From NCBI GenBank assembly GCA_026225945.1, contig JAMJFZ010000199.1:69666501-69730500 (forward strand): 64,000 nt of DNA, read 5' to 3'. The DNA comes from Cricetomys ansorgei. Its lineage: Eukaryota; Chordata; Mammalia; Rodentia; Nesomyidae. The position numbers and the translations under genes are program-made. The notes beneath the pieces are model-generated. The model saw only the letters and a program-made list of their open reading frames with translations, was not told the origin of the DNA and made no database searches. This document shows positions 34,566-44,300 of the stretch, in pieces. Positions within the stretch are counted from its first letter, which is position 1. Every line of letters begins with the position of its first letter.

Positions 34566-34599
34566 TTACTGCACGGCCCGTCCAGAGCCAAGATACAGA

Positions 34600-35075
34600 A
34601 TCTACAGAGCTGGATGAATGGAGGAGGACAATGTGTAGTAGACACACAAAGGAATATTATGCAGCCTTAGAAAAGAGCAAGATACCATTATCTGTGGCAA
34701 AGTGGATGGGCCTGGAGGACACCGCGTGAGTGGAATACGCCAAGCACACGAAGATGAGAACTGTGCGTTTCCTCTGAAATGGAAACTAAAAGCTCGCTTC
34801 ATAGAAGGGAGGGGCAGGAGGCAGCTAGATGATGGACAATGTGTACCCAGATTTGGGTGGACAGGAGGAAGCTGGAGAGCTGTAGTTAATGGTAACCTAC
34901 TGTCCACAGGGATGAAGATGCTGATTGCCTGCGATGTCTGCCCCTGTGTACTTACATCAACACAGCATCTGTGCTCCCGAGTACACACAGTTATGAGACT
35001 GACACGTTACCTACTGCACTGGCGGGGTGCCTTCAGATACATGCAGCTGCACACGTCAACATGAAAAGAGAGTTC
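34600..35075 (+). mobile_element. LINE-1 (L1M) 3' fragment, plus strand
   Basis: 'aaaggaatattatgcagcct', 'aagtggatgggcctggagga' and 'cctctgaaatggaaactaaa' give the plus-strand order of an L1M ORF2 end and 3' region. Its orientation is opposite to the LINE-1 piece that ends only about 35 bp to the left. Confidence 0.75.
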
Positions 35076-36420
35076 TGGCCCTGTCTCCCCTCAAGATTTC
35101 TACTTCCCTACAGAGACTGTGTTTCTGGTCATCCATAGGTGTTCATTTCCTTTAATTCTTTGAAAATATCTTTCTGGGGAAACTTGCTAGCACTGTGGGG
35201 AACACCCTTACCTGCAGGCAGAGGGCCATGTCTGTTCTGTGCCCCACTGACTCTTATTTTTCTGAGCTGAGAACCACATTTTGGGGGTCCTCTGTTCTGA
35301 AGAGTGCCTTTTGGTTGGACTCCAGCCTGAACCAGCAGGCACTGGACTCTGTTCTTTCTCTGATGCGTTCTGATTCTCCTGTGGCTGGCCGTGTATTCTG
35401 GGCTGGTCACCCAGGCCTGTGCTGCTTGGCGCCTGTGATTTGGAAAAGAGCTCGGCCATTTCACCGGGACTCTCTACCCTGGGGTGTATGGCAGCTGCCT
35501 GCCACCTGGGGCTCTCATCTGGGTCTTGGTGTCTACTTCTCTAGCCATAATGAGCCCTGCTCTGGGCTGGCCTTTGCCCAAGCTTTAGCACCTTGTGGTA
35601 GCTGTCCCCTGAGGTCAAGAGATCAGTTTCTACCCCAGCTTAGAGGGACACGGTGCTTCACTCAGAGGGCCAGCTCACAGTGCCTGCTTGGAAAACTGTC
35701 CCCGCAGGGACTGTTGAGTGTTCATGGTCCTTCTTCCCTGGACTGGATTCGCTGTTCATCACCTGCTATGGGAAAGCCTGACTTGCTCTGCTCGTGCTAC
35801 TTTGAGGCTGTTGATGAAGTGCTGTCGCTCAGCACCTAGTCTAGCTCCTTTGCAAGTTAGACATATGAGACCCCTGAGATATAGCATAGCATGTGCCAAA
35901 TAAAATGCAAGAGCTAAAGAGTCCAGTTTGATGAGGTGTGACTGCTGTATCCAGAATATTCTCAGTGCCTAAACTCCTCTCACACTACTTAGCATGCCCC
36001 CTCCCATCCTGCACCTATGGTCCTGATATAACACTGGTTAGTTATGACTGTTCTAGAACTGCCGCTGAATGGAGTCACCCGACAGGATCCATTTGATTCT
36101 GATCTTTCCTTTTGACACATTTCGGGGGTGGGTCTTTATTGTCGAAGATGTGAGGTTTATTTCTCTTTAGAGTCAAGCCATTGTTTGAATACAATGTGCA
36201 TTTGTTTACCTATTCTCAGGGCAATGTGCTTAATAAGATAATGCCAGATCGCATCACAATAGTTAGACAAAGCAGGCGAGGTTAGAGCTGAACTAAATGT
36301 GAAGGAAGAATCACAGTGCTCCAAGGTCACACACAGGTCATGGCAGGCACAGTAGCAGGTGAAGTGGAGTGGGAGTGAGGCACACAGTGCAGGTGCAGGA
36401 CATGCTGGCAATAATGTAAT
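35076..36420. other. Unresolved sequence
   Basis: A 214-codon plus-strand frame (35195-35839) opens at GTG; its first ATG is near 35229. It has no recognisable domain. An AATAAA occurs at about 35900. I cannot tell a decayed repeat from a noncoding exon here and call nothing. Confidence 0.35.
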
Positions 36421-36615
36421 GGGGTTGGGATGTAGAGTACTTGACTAGCATGCCCAGAGCCCCTGGTTCCATCCCCAGCATCGCATAAACTGGGTGTGGT
36501 GGCACATGCTTGTAATCCCAGAACTCTGGGAAGTAAGGAAGAACAGAAGTTCAAGGTCATCCTCATTTACAGAGTGAGTTCAAGACTAACCTGTCTCAAA
36601 TAAACAAACAAACAC
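36421..36615 (+). mobile_element. B4/RSINE-type SINE (ID head + B1), plus strand
   Basis: An ID-like head ('ggggttgggatgtagagtac', 'ccctggttccatccccagca') is followed by a B1-like body ('gtgtggtggcacatgcttgt', 'aatcccagaactctgggaag', 'caaggtcatcctcatttaca') and a CAAA-rich tail. Full-length composite SINE. Confidence 0.85.
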
Positions 36616-37683
36616 ATAAAGAAAGAAGAGAGAGAGGGGGATGGGAGGAGGGAGATGGATGACCCTCATAGTCCATACCCTGTGGTCAGCAGAAGGAGCC
36701 TAGCATTTTGAGGTTCTCAGGGACTATGACTTCTGGGACAGGCTTGCTGGGTGTGTGGACATGGGTACTTGTAGGGCAGAAGGGGAAGACAGGGAAGCTG
36801 TCTGGGTTCTACTTACCCAGCAAGGATGGTGCTGAGGGTGTGGATCAATAAAACTCCTGTCGCTTCTGCTTGGGGCTGTGCAGGAGCCGAGAAATTGATT
36901 TCGTGAGCAGACACCTCACTCAGGCAGGAGAGAGGAAATGGGCTTTGCATTGGATTTTGCCTGGAGGCATCCTGCACACTGTCATCCCTGAGCTGCAATG
37001 AGCCCATGGAGGCTAGGGAGGCTCCTCCTGGCAGGCCTGTCTTCCTTCCCTGTGTGCTATGCCAGGCTACCACCAGCTGGGAAACAAAGGGTGTGGCTCT
37101 CTTCTGTCAGTCCACACTGCCAGCCCGTCACCATTCACACTTGTGCCCCAACCTGTCCAGAGCCTGGTCTGTGTTTGAGGCAACTTTAGCTAGCACTGGG
37201 TGGGCCCTTCCAACTTGGAGAGCAGAGTCTGCTGTTGGCCAAAGACTAGGCAAAGACTAGGTATGTCTATGGACAAAGTGGAAGAATCCTAGGTGGAAAA
37301 GAGGCTCTTCTCCTTTGCAAAGCCCCTGACAATTCCCCAGACCTGCTCTGGACCTGGGTGGGCATTTCCTTCCACACAGATGGACCCTGGCCTCACAGTG
37401 CCCTGATCCGTTGCTGGTGGGCAGCTTGCACCATGACTGACAGCTGACCTCAAATGCCCGAGATATCCATTTGAATCAGAGTATGGCATGTTCTAGTTGG
37501 AACCTCCAGACCACATATCACCCTCTAAACAGCTCTGATGGTTGGTTTTCTCAGCTGGAAACAGACGCTATCAAAGAGATAACTGAGCTACAGCAAGCTT
37601 TTGGGCAGAGTGACTGCAGGTCCCTCAAGAGAGTGAGCCCAGGCTGGGAATACCACAGGAACCCTTATCAAGGGAACACTTGA
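36616..37683. other. No recognised feature
   Basis: Purine-rich start (36620-36660), then unique sequence. No supported gene. Confidence 0.45.
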
Positions 37684-37743
37684 ATCTCACGTGTGTCTCA
37701 TGTGTCATATGACTCATGTCTCATGTGTCATGTGTTATATGAC
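37684..37743. repeat. Imperfect TCATGTGTCATATGAC-type tandem repeat
   Basis: Three to four imperfect copies of a roughly 16-20 bp word containing TCATGTGTCATATGAC, which is partly self-complementary. Short and degenerate. Confidence 0.7.
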
Positions 37744-38244
37744 TTAGAGTGTGCAGTCTACTCTCTTGGAGCTCTAGTTATAGAACCAAGAGAGCAAAAC
37801 CAACACAGACAACCATTCCTTCAAGTGGGAGTAAGGTACTCCTTGCCTAAGGATCCCCATCAAGAATTTGCAGGTGCTGCCAGGGACAGCGGCTGGGGGG
37901 GTGTCTCACACAGCACCCGCCTCCCTAGGAATGTGCGATGGGGATAGCTCTGAGCAAAGCTGGGAAGACTAAAGGTGGGATGAGAGGACTGAGCGAGGAG
38001 TCTCACTGCTTAGGAAGTTCAGCTCCGGAGCCAGTTTGAATGCAGAAGTCACCAATAGACATAAGTGACAGAGACCAAATCCAGGCTCTTGGGCGCACAG
38101 CTGCTACTGAATAGCTGGGGATGTCACCTTAGCTACAGAGGACGGAAGAAGCCGGGCAGGTATTTTATTAAGTTTATCAGCAATGCAAGTAAGGAAGAGC
38201 TCCAGTGGCCAGTTCTGACTGTTGATAGAGTCCAGAGTCACCTC

Positions 38245-38565
38245 AAAGGGGCTCTGGAGATATCTGAGGAATTCACCAAATTGGACTAATTGAGGTGGAA
38301 AGACTCAACCTGAGAATGGACAGTGTCATCTCAGGTCTGCCCCACCTCCCACCACACTGACTGAAAAGGAGAGACTGAGCTGAGCCCAGCTCACGGGGCT
38401 CTCTGCTCCTGACTGACTGTGTCGTGACATGGCTGCGTAAGCTCCTGCTGCCTAGACATCCCCACAATGACGGACTGTAGCCTGGAATTGTGAGCCAAAT
38501 GAATTCCTTCTCCGCTGAGTTGCTTTTCTTGGGGTGTTTCATTATGGCAACATGACAGAAGCTGA
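38245..38565 (+). mobile_element. MaLR-like LTR element, plus strand
   Basis: 'ttggactaattgaggtggaa', 'gacggactgtagcctggaat', 'tgtgagccaaatgaattcct' and 'gggtgtttcattatggcaac' track the end region of the LTR-like family, in plus orientation. Confidence 0.65.
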
Positions 38566-38818
38566 GGGAAGCATTGCATTCACAAGCATTGCATTAGCCT
38601 GGGAGATGCACCCAGGTGAATAAGATCATAAGACTATTAAAACAAAATATGGACTGTAGTTTTAAAGCAAGTCTAGAAAACCCCTAAGGCATGCAATCCA
38701 CAAAAGAGTGCAATTTTGGACAGTTGATATTTCCAGTTTTAAAAAAAGAATTTTTATATTTTTTATTTTTCACATTTTTTTATATTTTCGTATAAGGCTA
38801 AAGATTGCAAAAACAAGA

Positions 38819-38940
38819 GAGGCATGCCGGCGCAGGCCTGTAATGTCAGTACTTGGGAGGCAGAGGTAGGAGAATCATGCGTTTGAAATCAACTTGGAAG
38901 GTATATACAGCAGCAAGCAAGCAAACAAAACAAGACACTA
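38819..38940 (+). mobile_element. B1 SINE, plus strand, diverged
   Basis: 'ggcatgccggcgcaggcctg', 'gtacttgggaggcagaggta' and 'ggagaatcatgcgtttgaaa' follow B1 in plus orientation, ending in an AACAAAAC-type tail. AT-rich sequence (38738-38800) precedes it. Confidence 0.8.
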
Positions 38941-38961
38941 AAAGTCATAGCATAACAGCAG

Positions 38962-39176
38962 TGGGGGACTAGAGAGATGGTTCAGTGGTCACTTGCCGCT
39001 CTTGCAGAGGACCTAGTTTGGTCCCCAGAGCCTACCCAGTGGCTCACAACCATCTGTAACTCCAGAGCCAGGGAATCCAATGCCCTCTTCTGGCCTCTGC
39101 AGGCCCCAGGCATGCATATGGTGTGCATACATACACGCAGGCAAAACATTCATATGAGGAAAATAAAATGAATTTC
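38962..39176 (+). mobile_element. B2 SINE, plus strand
   Basis: A near full-length B2: head 'gactagagagatggttcagt', 'cagtggctcacaaccatctg', 'tgccctcttctggcctctgc', then an A-rich tail with an AATAAA-type sequence. It follows the B1 directly. Confidence 0.92.
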
Positions 39177-40374
39177 TTCTCAAAAGATAATAATCTAGAA
39201 AAGGTATATTTTTGAGTATTTAAACAGAAAGGGCTAGTACCCATAATACATAAAGAATATCTGTGCATTAGAGAAAAAAGGGGATTACAGAAAAGTGTGG
39301 GCAGTTCTGGGAAGAAGGACCACAACTCTCATATGAAATTAAAGAGTTCATGTGCCGTCGGGAACAGACAAGCAGATCCACACAACAGCCAATGACACAT
39401 GAAAGCTAGAGGTTACCGAGTGCCAGCCAGGTGGGCCGTGGAGGACACCATGTCTGTGTGAGACCTGCACTTCAGCATGTCTCTTGAGAGACCCTGTGTT
39501 GAACTTGTCAGATGAATCTGGCCAGCAGCTCCTGTCATGAAGTTGTGTGTGTCTCTGTGTGTGCATGTGTATGTTTGCACATGTGAGTGTGTGCATGTAC
39601 ACTCATGCATGTGTGTGCATGTACTTTTACAGCAGCACTATTATGGAAATATAAAACTAGTTATGTACTCCTCAGTAAAGGGCATCATGACCCTGGCCCA
39701 CACCCTGGGGTCATGGCCAGTGGGAGCAGAAGGGGTGAGACCCATTTCCTGACAGGGCACCAGCTCTCAACCTCAGTTACATTTAGGAAAGCTGAGCTAC
39801 TGCATGCGCCAATTCTGGTGGGCGAATGTGTGGGCAAAGTCTGGGGGTGGGAGGAGTGGGAAGGGGAGGAAGTGGAAATAGGAGGGGTGAGAATGGGGGA
39901 ACCCAGAAAAGAGTGAGGGACAGGGACCCCAGGAAGGCAGTGGAGAGCCTTGCACCCTACGTGTTTCCCACGTGTAAGATCACTCCACCTCAGCATCAAC
40001 ATGCACACCCTTTCTAGCAAAAAGCCCGGGACGAAAGCAAGCCCCACAAGAGAAGAGTGCAAAAGGACCCCGTGGTGAGGGCCAGTCTTCCCAGGAAGAT
40101 TGGCCGCTTGCTGCAGCCATGCCAGAACAGCCTGTGTGGCAGCTGATGTGCTTTTTGGGGAGCCAGCCAGTGTTCAGGGGGTAGAGTGGACCAAGGGGGC
40201 ACCAGAGATTGAGCAAGCTCTGCACGAGAACTGAGTCCAGATCAGAGCTTCGGGCTTTAAGACCCCTAGGTGTCAATCTCTGGGTTAGTGATTTCTCCTG
40301 CCAGTACAAAATACTGCAGCCTCAATGACTTATCACCAAGGTGTCAGCAATCCACAGAGTTCTGGCCACTGAAG
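39177..40374. other. No gene; TG-rich imperfect tract inside
   Basis: An imperfect TG/CATG tract lies at about 39543-39625. The rest is unique sequence with purine-rich patches (39840-39920). No supported gene. Confidence 0.45.
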
Positions 40375-40744
40375 GGGAGGTGTTGTGGAAGTTTATTTTT
40401 AGTTGTGTTTAAAATAATTGTTTTTTGTGCACTGTTGGAAAAGGAAGGGATGCATAGGCCTTGGCGTTTTCTATTGTTTGCAGGTGTTGGATTTCTGTGG
40501 AGATGTTTAATTGCTTATGATCTGCACATGGTATCAGTAGAACACCTAAGAAGTTGTGAATCAATAAAACACCTGAGCTCAGATGCTCAGGGTTCCGCTG
40601 TTGAGGATGGTGCTTGTCATGATGGGGGTTCCCTCTGCTGAGGTCTGGCAGGGTTTGAGTCTATGAAAATGCCTCCTTGTCTGGTGTGCCCCAACACTTG
40701 TCTCTCTTACTGAGCCCACACAGCAGCATACTACTATAGGGAGG
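40375..40744 (+). mobile_element. Solo LTR (ERVK-like) with 6-bp target duplications
   Basis: A 358-bp LTR (40381-40738) starts TGTTGTGGAA and ends ACTACTATA, where the other copies end CTACA. It is flanked by perfect GGGAGG duplications at 40375-40380 and 40739-40744. It carries an AATAAA at 40563-40568 and is the same family as the LTRs of the provirus 2 kb to the right. No internal sequence or primer-binding site follows it, so it is a solo LTR, the usual product of recombination between two LTRs. Confidence 0.85.
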
Positions 40745-42638
40745 CTTCTTTCTGTCTCTCCCAGCTTTGGGTCTACAGTTGTTCATGGCTGTGTTTCCCT
40801 ATCCCGAGCCCAGGGATCACAGGTTCCCTTCCCTACTGGCTGCCTAAGTTCCCTCTGTGTCCCTTCTGTGACTCATTTGTCACGGTGTGAGGGCCCCCTA
40901 GAGAACCAAGGATGGTTTCCTCATCCAAGAACCGGGGACTGGTCACATCTCCAGAGACCCTTTTCCTAGTGAGGTCACACTCATACACTTCAGGGATCTG
41001 ATGAGGGTGTCTTTCGGGGGAGCACTTCTGTAGGGAGCATTACCTTTCCTCCAGCTCTCCAAACTGGTGGCTGAGACCAGAAATCCTTCTGTTTCCTTCT
41101 CAGGAGCATGGTACCCCTAATAGGGCAGAGAGATTTGTTTAATTCAACTAAAAGTCACACTTGTGTTCACCCCCTCCCCCTCAGTCATCTTCATGAAGGT
41201 GGATCTGGGTTAAAATGGGGAGAATGCAGAGGCTGGAGCTGCTTCCAGTATGACATTCCAGGAAAACTAGGAAACACCAGGTCAAGCTGCTCCCCAAAAG
41301 TACCTTAGCAGGGGTGCAAATGGCCAGCTGCCAGTGCAGTGTTCACTTGTCTTCTCGTGTGTGTAGCATCTTGTGTTGTCAGCCACAGACTGTGGTGGAA
41401 AGAAACTCCTTAGTCTCCCACGCAGTGACAGCTGTGGGCCTCAACAAGCTGTAGGGACTGAGCAGGGAGAGCAGACCCCACACAGCCCTGGCTCATCTCC
41501 TTCTGCGACAAAAGGCATGCCGTGTAGTGGTTCTAGGAAGAGAAGCCCAGAGGCGCTGCGAGTCTGCTCTCAAACGCAGGTTGCTGGTGAGTATGTGGCT
41601 CCTTCCAGAAAGAACTTTTGTCTTCAAATGAAGCTGGCAAGAGCCTTGGGCGACTCGCCTTTGACTCTACACCCAGGGAAGGAAACGCTCAAGGCTACAG
41701 CTGAGCAGGGACCTGTGGCATCTCCTGTAGGTTCTTACAGCATGACCTACATGCAGCCCTGAGCCTGAAAGAGAAGAGCTGTCACAGAGGACAGCCCTGG
41801 AAGATGAGAGCTGGCTATTAACAACTCTCATCTAGCCTGGGAGAGAGGGGCAAGGGTATGCCATTCAGCAGAGAGCCGGAGTGCCCAGGTGCGACTTTGG
41901 GAAGGCTTGGCTGGGCTAGGAGAGTCGTCTGGTCTGCACCAGGGTCAGGTGTCCTGGATTGGCAGTCTGTGTGGGATCCTGGTGGCTCTGGGGCTCATGG
42001 TTTACTGTGAATGGGACTGCCAGGTATCTGGACAAGAATCTGAGATTTACAGGTCATGGGCCCCGGGGGAAAACATACTACTATTGTTCTACTAAGGGAA
42101 CATAGCAATAAAATGACTCCTACACATTGCTACACCCCTAGGTCAGCCCTTATTAGATAAGCTTCTTCTTGCAGTAGATGGGGATTAACAGAGAATGCCC
42201 ACAGCTGGACAATGTGCAGAGAGAAAGAGACTTCGGAGCACTCAGTCCCAAATGGGACGTTTTCATCATATCCCTCTCCTCAAGGCTAGAGGAGCTGTGC
42301 AGAAGAGAAGCAGAAAGATTATGAGAGCCAGAGGTGATGGGTGACACCAAGAAAACTGACTTCCAGACACCAAGGACTGACACACATGTGAACTCACAGA
42401 GACTGTGACAGCAGGCCCAGACCTGCACAAGTTCAAGCCAGATGGTGGGGTCCCAGGATAGAGAGGAGGAAGGGGACATGGGCCCCTCCCCAAACAATCT
42501 GCAGAAGGGAAAATCAGTTTTCTCTAAGAGAGTGTCACTGGTTATACCAACCACACTCCAGGGTAGACCCCATGCCCAGGAGTAGTAGGCCAGCAGAAAA
42601 GCAGACGCCATAGTTTGTGCGTGCGTGTATGAGTATGG
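40745..42638. other. Unresolved sequence between solo LTR and provirus
   Basis: About 1.9 kb with no retroviral coding similarity I can see, so it is not an internal region joining the two LTR loci. A 152-codon minus-strand frame (42153-42611) opens at ATG with a hydrophobic start, but has no domain and is probably chance. Confidence 0.45.
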
Positions 42639-42805
42639 CGGGGGGCCGGGCGGGGGGGGGCTTTTTGTTTTCTCGTTTTAGTTTTAGCACTTTTTGTTGT
42701 GCTGGGATTTTGTTTGTTTTTGTTTTTATTTTGTTGTTGTTTGTTTTATAGAGCAAAAGAGAACAAGAGAGAGACAGAGAGAGAACTTGAATGGTGTATA
42801 GGAAG
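42639..42805. repeat. G-rich run, GT/T-rich tract and purine tract
   Basis: A C/G run (42639-42661) that is nearly all G is followed by T-rich GTTTT sequence (42662-42745) and a GA-rich stretch (42750-42786). Low-complexity DNA immediately upstream of the provirus. Confidence 0.85.
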
Positions 42806-42813
42806 GTAGGAAG

Positions 42814-43157
42814 TGTTGTGGAAGTTTATTATTTTGGTTGTGTTTAAAATAATTGTTTTTGTACACTGTTGGAAAAATGGATGCATAGGCCTTGGCTTTT
42901 TGTATTGTCTGCAGGTGTTGGATGTCTGTGGGGGGTGTTTGATTGCTCATGATCAGCACGTGGTATCAGTAGACTACCTGAGGAGTTCTGAAAGAATAAA
43001 AACACCTGAGCTCAAATGCGCAGCGTTCCTCTCTCCAGTATGGCACTGGCCATGATGGTGCTTCCCTCTGCTGAGGTCTGGCAGGGTTTGCAGTTATGAA
43101 ATATGCCTCCTTGTCTTCCTTGCTGAGCGGCTCCAGTAGCGGCAATGGTCAACTACA
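42814..43157 (+). repeat. 5' LTR of the provirus
   Basis: 344 bp starting TGTTGTGGAAG and ending CAACTACA, with an AATAAA at 42995-43000. It retains a segment around 'gtggtatcagtagac' that the 3' LTR has lost. Confidence 0.88.
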
Positions 43158-43159
43158 AA

Positions 43160-43178
43160 TGGCGTACCAACATGGAAC
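43160..43178 (+). promoter_or_regulatory. Primer-binding site, tRNA-Lys(1,2)-like
   Basis: Reads TGGCG, then TA where the canonical site has C, then CCAAC and ATGGAAC. Compared with the canonical Lys(1,2) site it has one inserted base and a few G-to-A changes, the latter typical of CpG and general decay. Its place two bases after the LTR end is as expected. Confidence 0.75.
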
Positions 43179-43978
43179 AGGACATCACGCCAGCTCATCC
43201 AACATGGAGACAAGGAAGAACAAGAAAGAAGTTCCAGACCTCACAGGGTCTGGTAAAGTACACTCAGGGCAGCTCCCACAGGTCAGAGATTATATATATA
43301 TGCAAAGATACCGAGTAGAAGTCTCCAGAAGGGGAGGAGAGTAAGGAAGGAAATATTCCTCTATGAAGAGAAAATTGTGAAAATTAAGTGAGGAAGAGGG
43401 GAGAGCCACAGAATAGAGACCTTTAGAGAAACACATTTTCATGGTAAAAACAAAAAATCCAGCTGGAAGCAGGAAAAAGCAAGGTTTCAACAGCTTTTCC
43501 TGATCACGGAGCCGATGCTCCCACCTGCCACTGGTGGCAGCCAGGGCATGGGAAGCGGAAACCAGAATGTACTGTTCTTCAAACTGAGTTTGTTGATGGC
43601 TTTTCATGTGTGAAGCACAACTAGGTCTTGTGTTTGAGGTCTATGAAGAAGGGTATATGTTTCCCCATAGCAGTGGTGAGACAGAACGCCAAACTGCCAG
43701 AATGTTTCAACCCAAAATTCTTCCCACCAGCCCAGGACCCTCTGCTGTTGTGGAAGCCACAGCTTGGAGACAAAAAGCTGCTTAGTTAAACTGAACAGTT
43801 TTTTTTTTTTTCCTGCAAACCTGACTACTAGCAGTCCAGGCACTGGTGATGGTGATGAGAACTCCACCCAAGAGGGAACCCTTCCTACAGACAAGACTAG
43901 TTGTTTTTCCTGCAAACCAGACTCTATAATTAAATTGTGTTGTAAAGGTAAAGCATTTTTTTTTACACAGAAAAGAAT
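43179..43978 (+). other. Internal region of the provirus, no coding capacity
   Basis: No retroviral motif or long plus-strand frame is visible. A segment with 'tttttcctgcaaac' occurs twice (about 43806 and 43904), roughly 100 bp apart, suggesting an internal duplication. A short purine stretch (43970-43977, AGAAAAGAA-like) just before the 3' LTR is a weak candidate for the polypurine tract. Confidence 0.7.
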
Positions 43979-44294
43979 TGTTGTGAAAGTTTATTTTTAG
44001 TTGTGTTTAAAATAATTGTTTCTGTACACTGTTGGAAAGTGTACACTGTACACTTGGCTTTTTGTATTGTCTGCAGGTGCTGGATTTCTGTGGGGGATGT
44101 TTGATTGCTAATGATCTGCACCTGAGGAGTTCTGAATCAATAAAAACACCTGAGCTCAAACACTCAGGGTTCCGCTCTCCTGTGTGGCACTGGCCATGAT
44201 GGTGGTTCTCTCTGCTGAGGTCTGGCAGGGCTTCCAGGTGTGAAACTGCCTCCTTGTCTTCTTGGCTGAGCCACCCTAGCAGCTTACTACTACA
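43979..44294 (+). repeat. 3' LTR of the provirus
   Basis: 316 bp starting TGTTGTGAAAG and ending ACTACTACA, with an AATAAA at 44139-44144. It has a deletion relative to the 5' LTR around 44120 and a local rearrangement near 44036-44061 with a repeated GTACACTG word. Confidence 0.88.
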
Positions 44295-44300
44295 AGGAAG

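Larger units (their letters stand above)
42808..44300 (+). mobile_element. Short non-autonomous LTR provirus (class II/ERVK-like) with target duplications
   Basis: A 1,481-bp element (42814-44294) has related LTRs at both ends and perfect AGGAAG duplications at 42808-42813 and 44295-44300. The 5' LTR (42814-43157) is followed two bases later by a sequence resembling a tRNA-Lys(1,2) primer-binding site. The 821-bp internal region has no open gag, pro, pol or env frame. The 6-bp duplication and Lys-type site point to the class II (ERVK/betaretrovirus-like) group. The two LTRs differ by many substitutions and indels, so the insertion is old. Movement would have needed proteins supplied by another element. 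Confidence 0.85.

Noticed and set aside
35195..35839. 214-codon plus-strand frame
   Set aside because: Opens at GTG; the first ATG is near 35229. No domain or family similarity recognised and no supporting splice signals noted. Kept only as an RNA-seq target.
38962..39176. tRNA-like A and B box at the head of the B2 element as a possible tRNA gene
   Set aside because: The body and A-rich tail identify it as a B2 SINE; no cloverleaf is expected to be functional.
42153..42611. 152-codon minus-strand frame with a hydrophobic N-terminus just left of the provirus
   Set aside because: Opens at ATG but has no motif, no clear signal-peptide cleavage context and no retroviral similarity. Probably chance.
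40739..42813. Idea that the solo LTR and the provirus are the two ends of one larger provirus
   Set aside because: Each has its own perfect but different 6-bp target duplication (GGGAGG versus AGGAAG), and the intervening 2 kb has no visible retroviral content.
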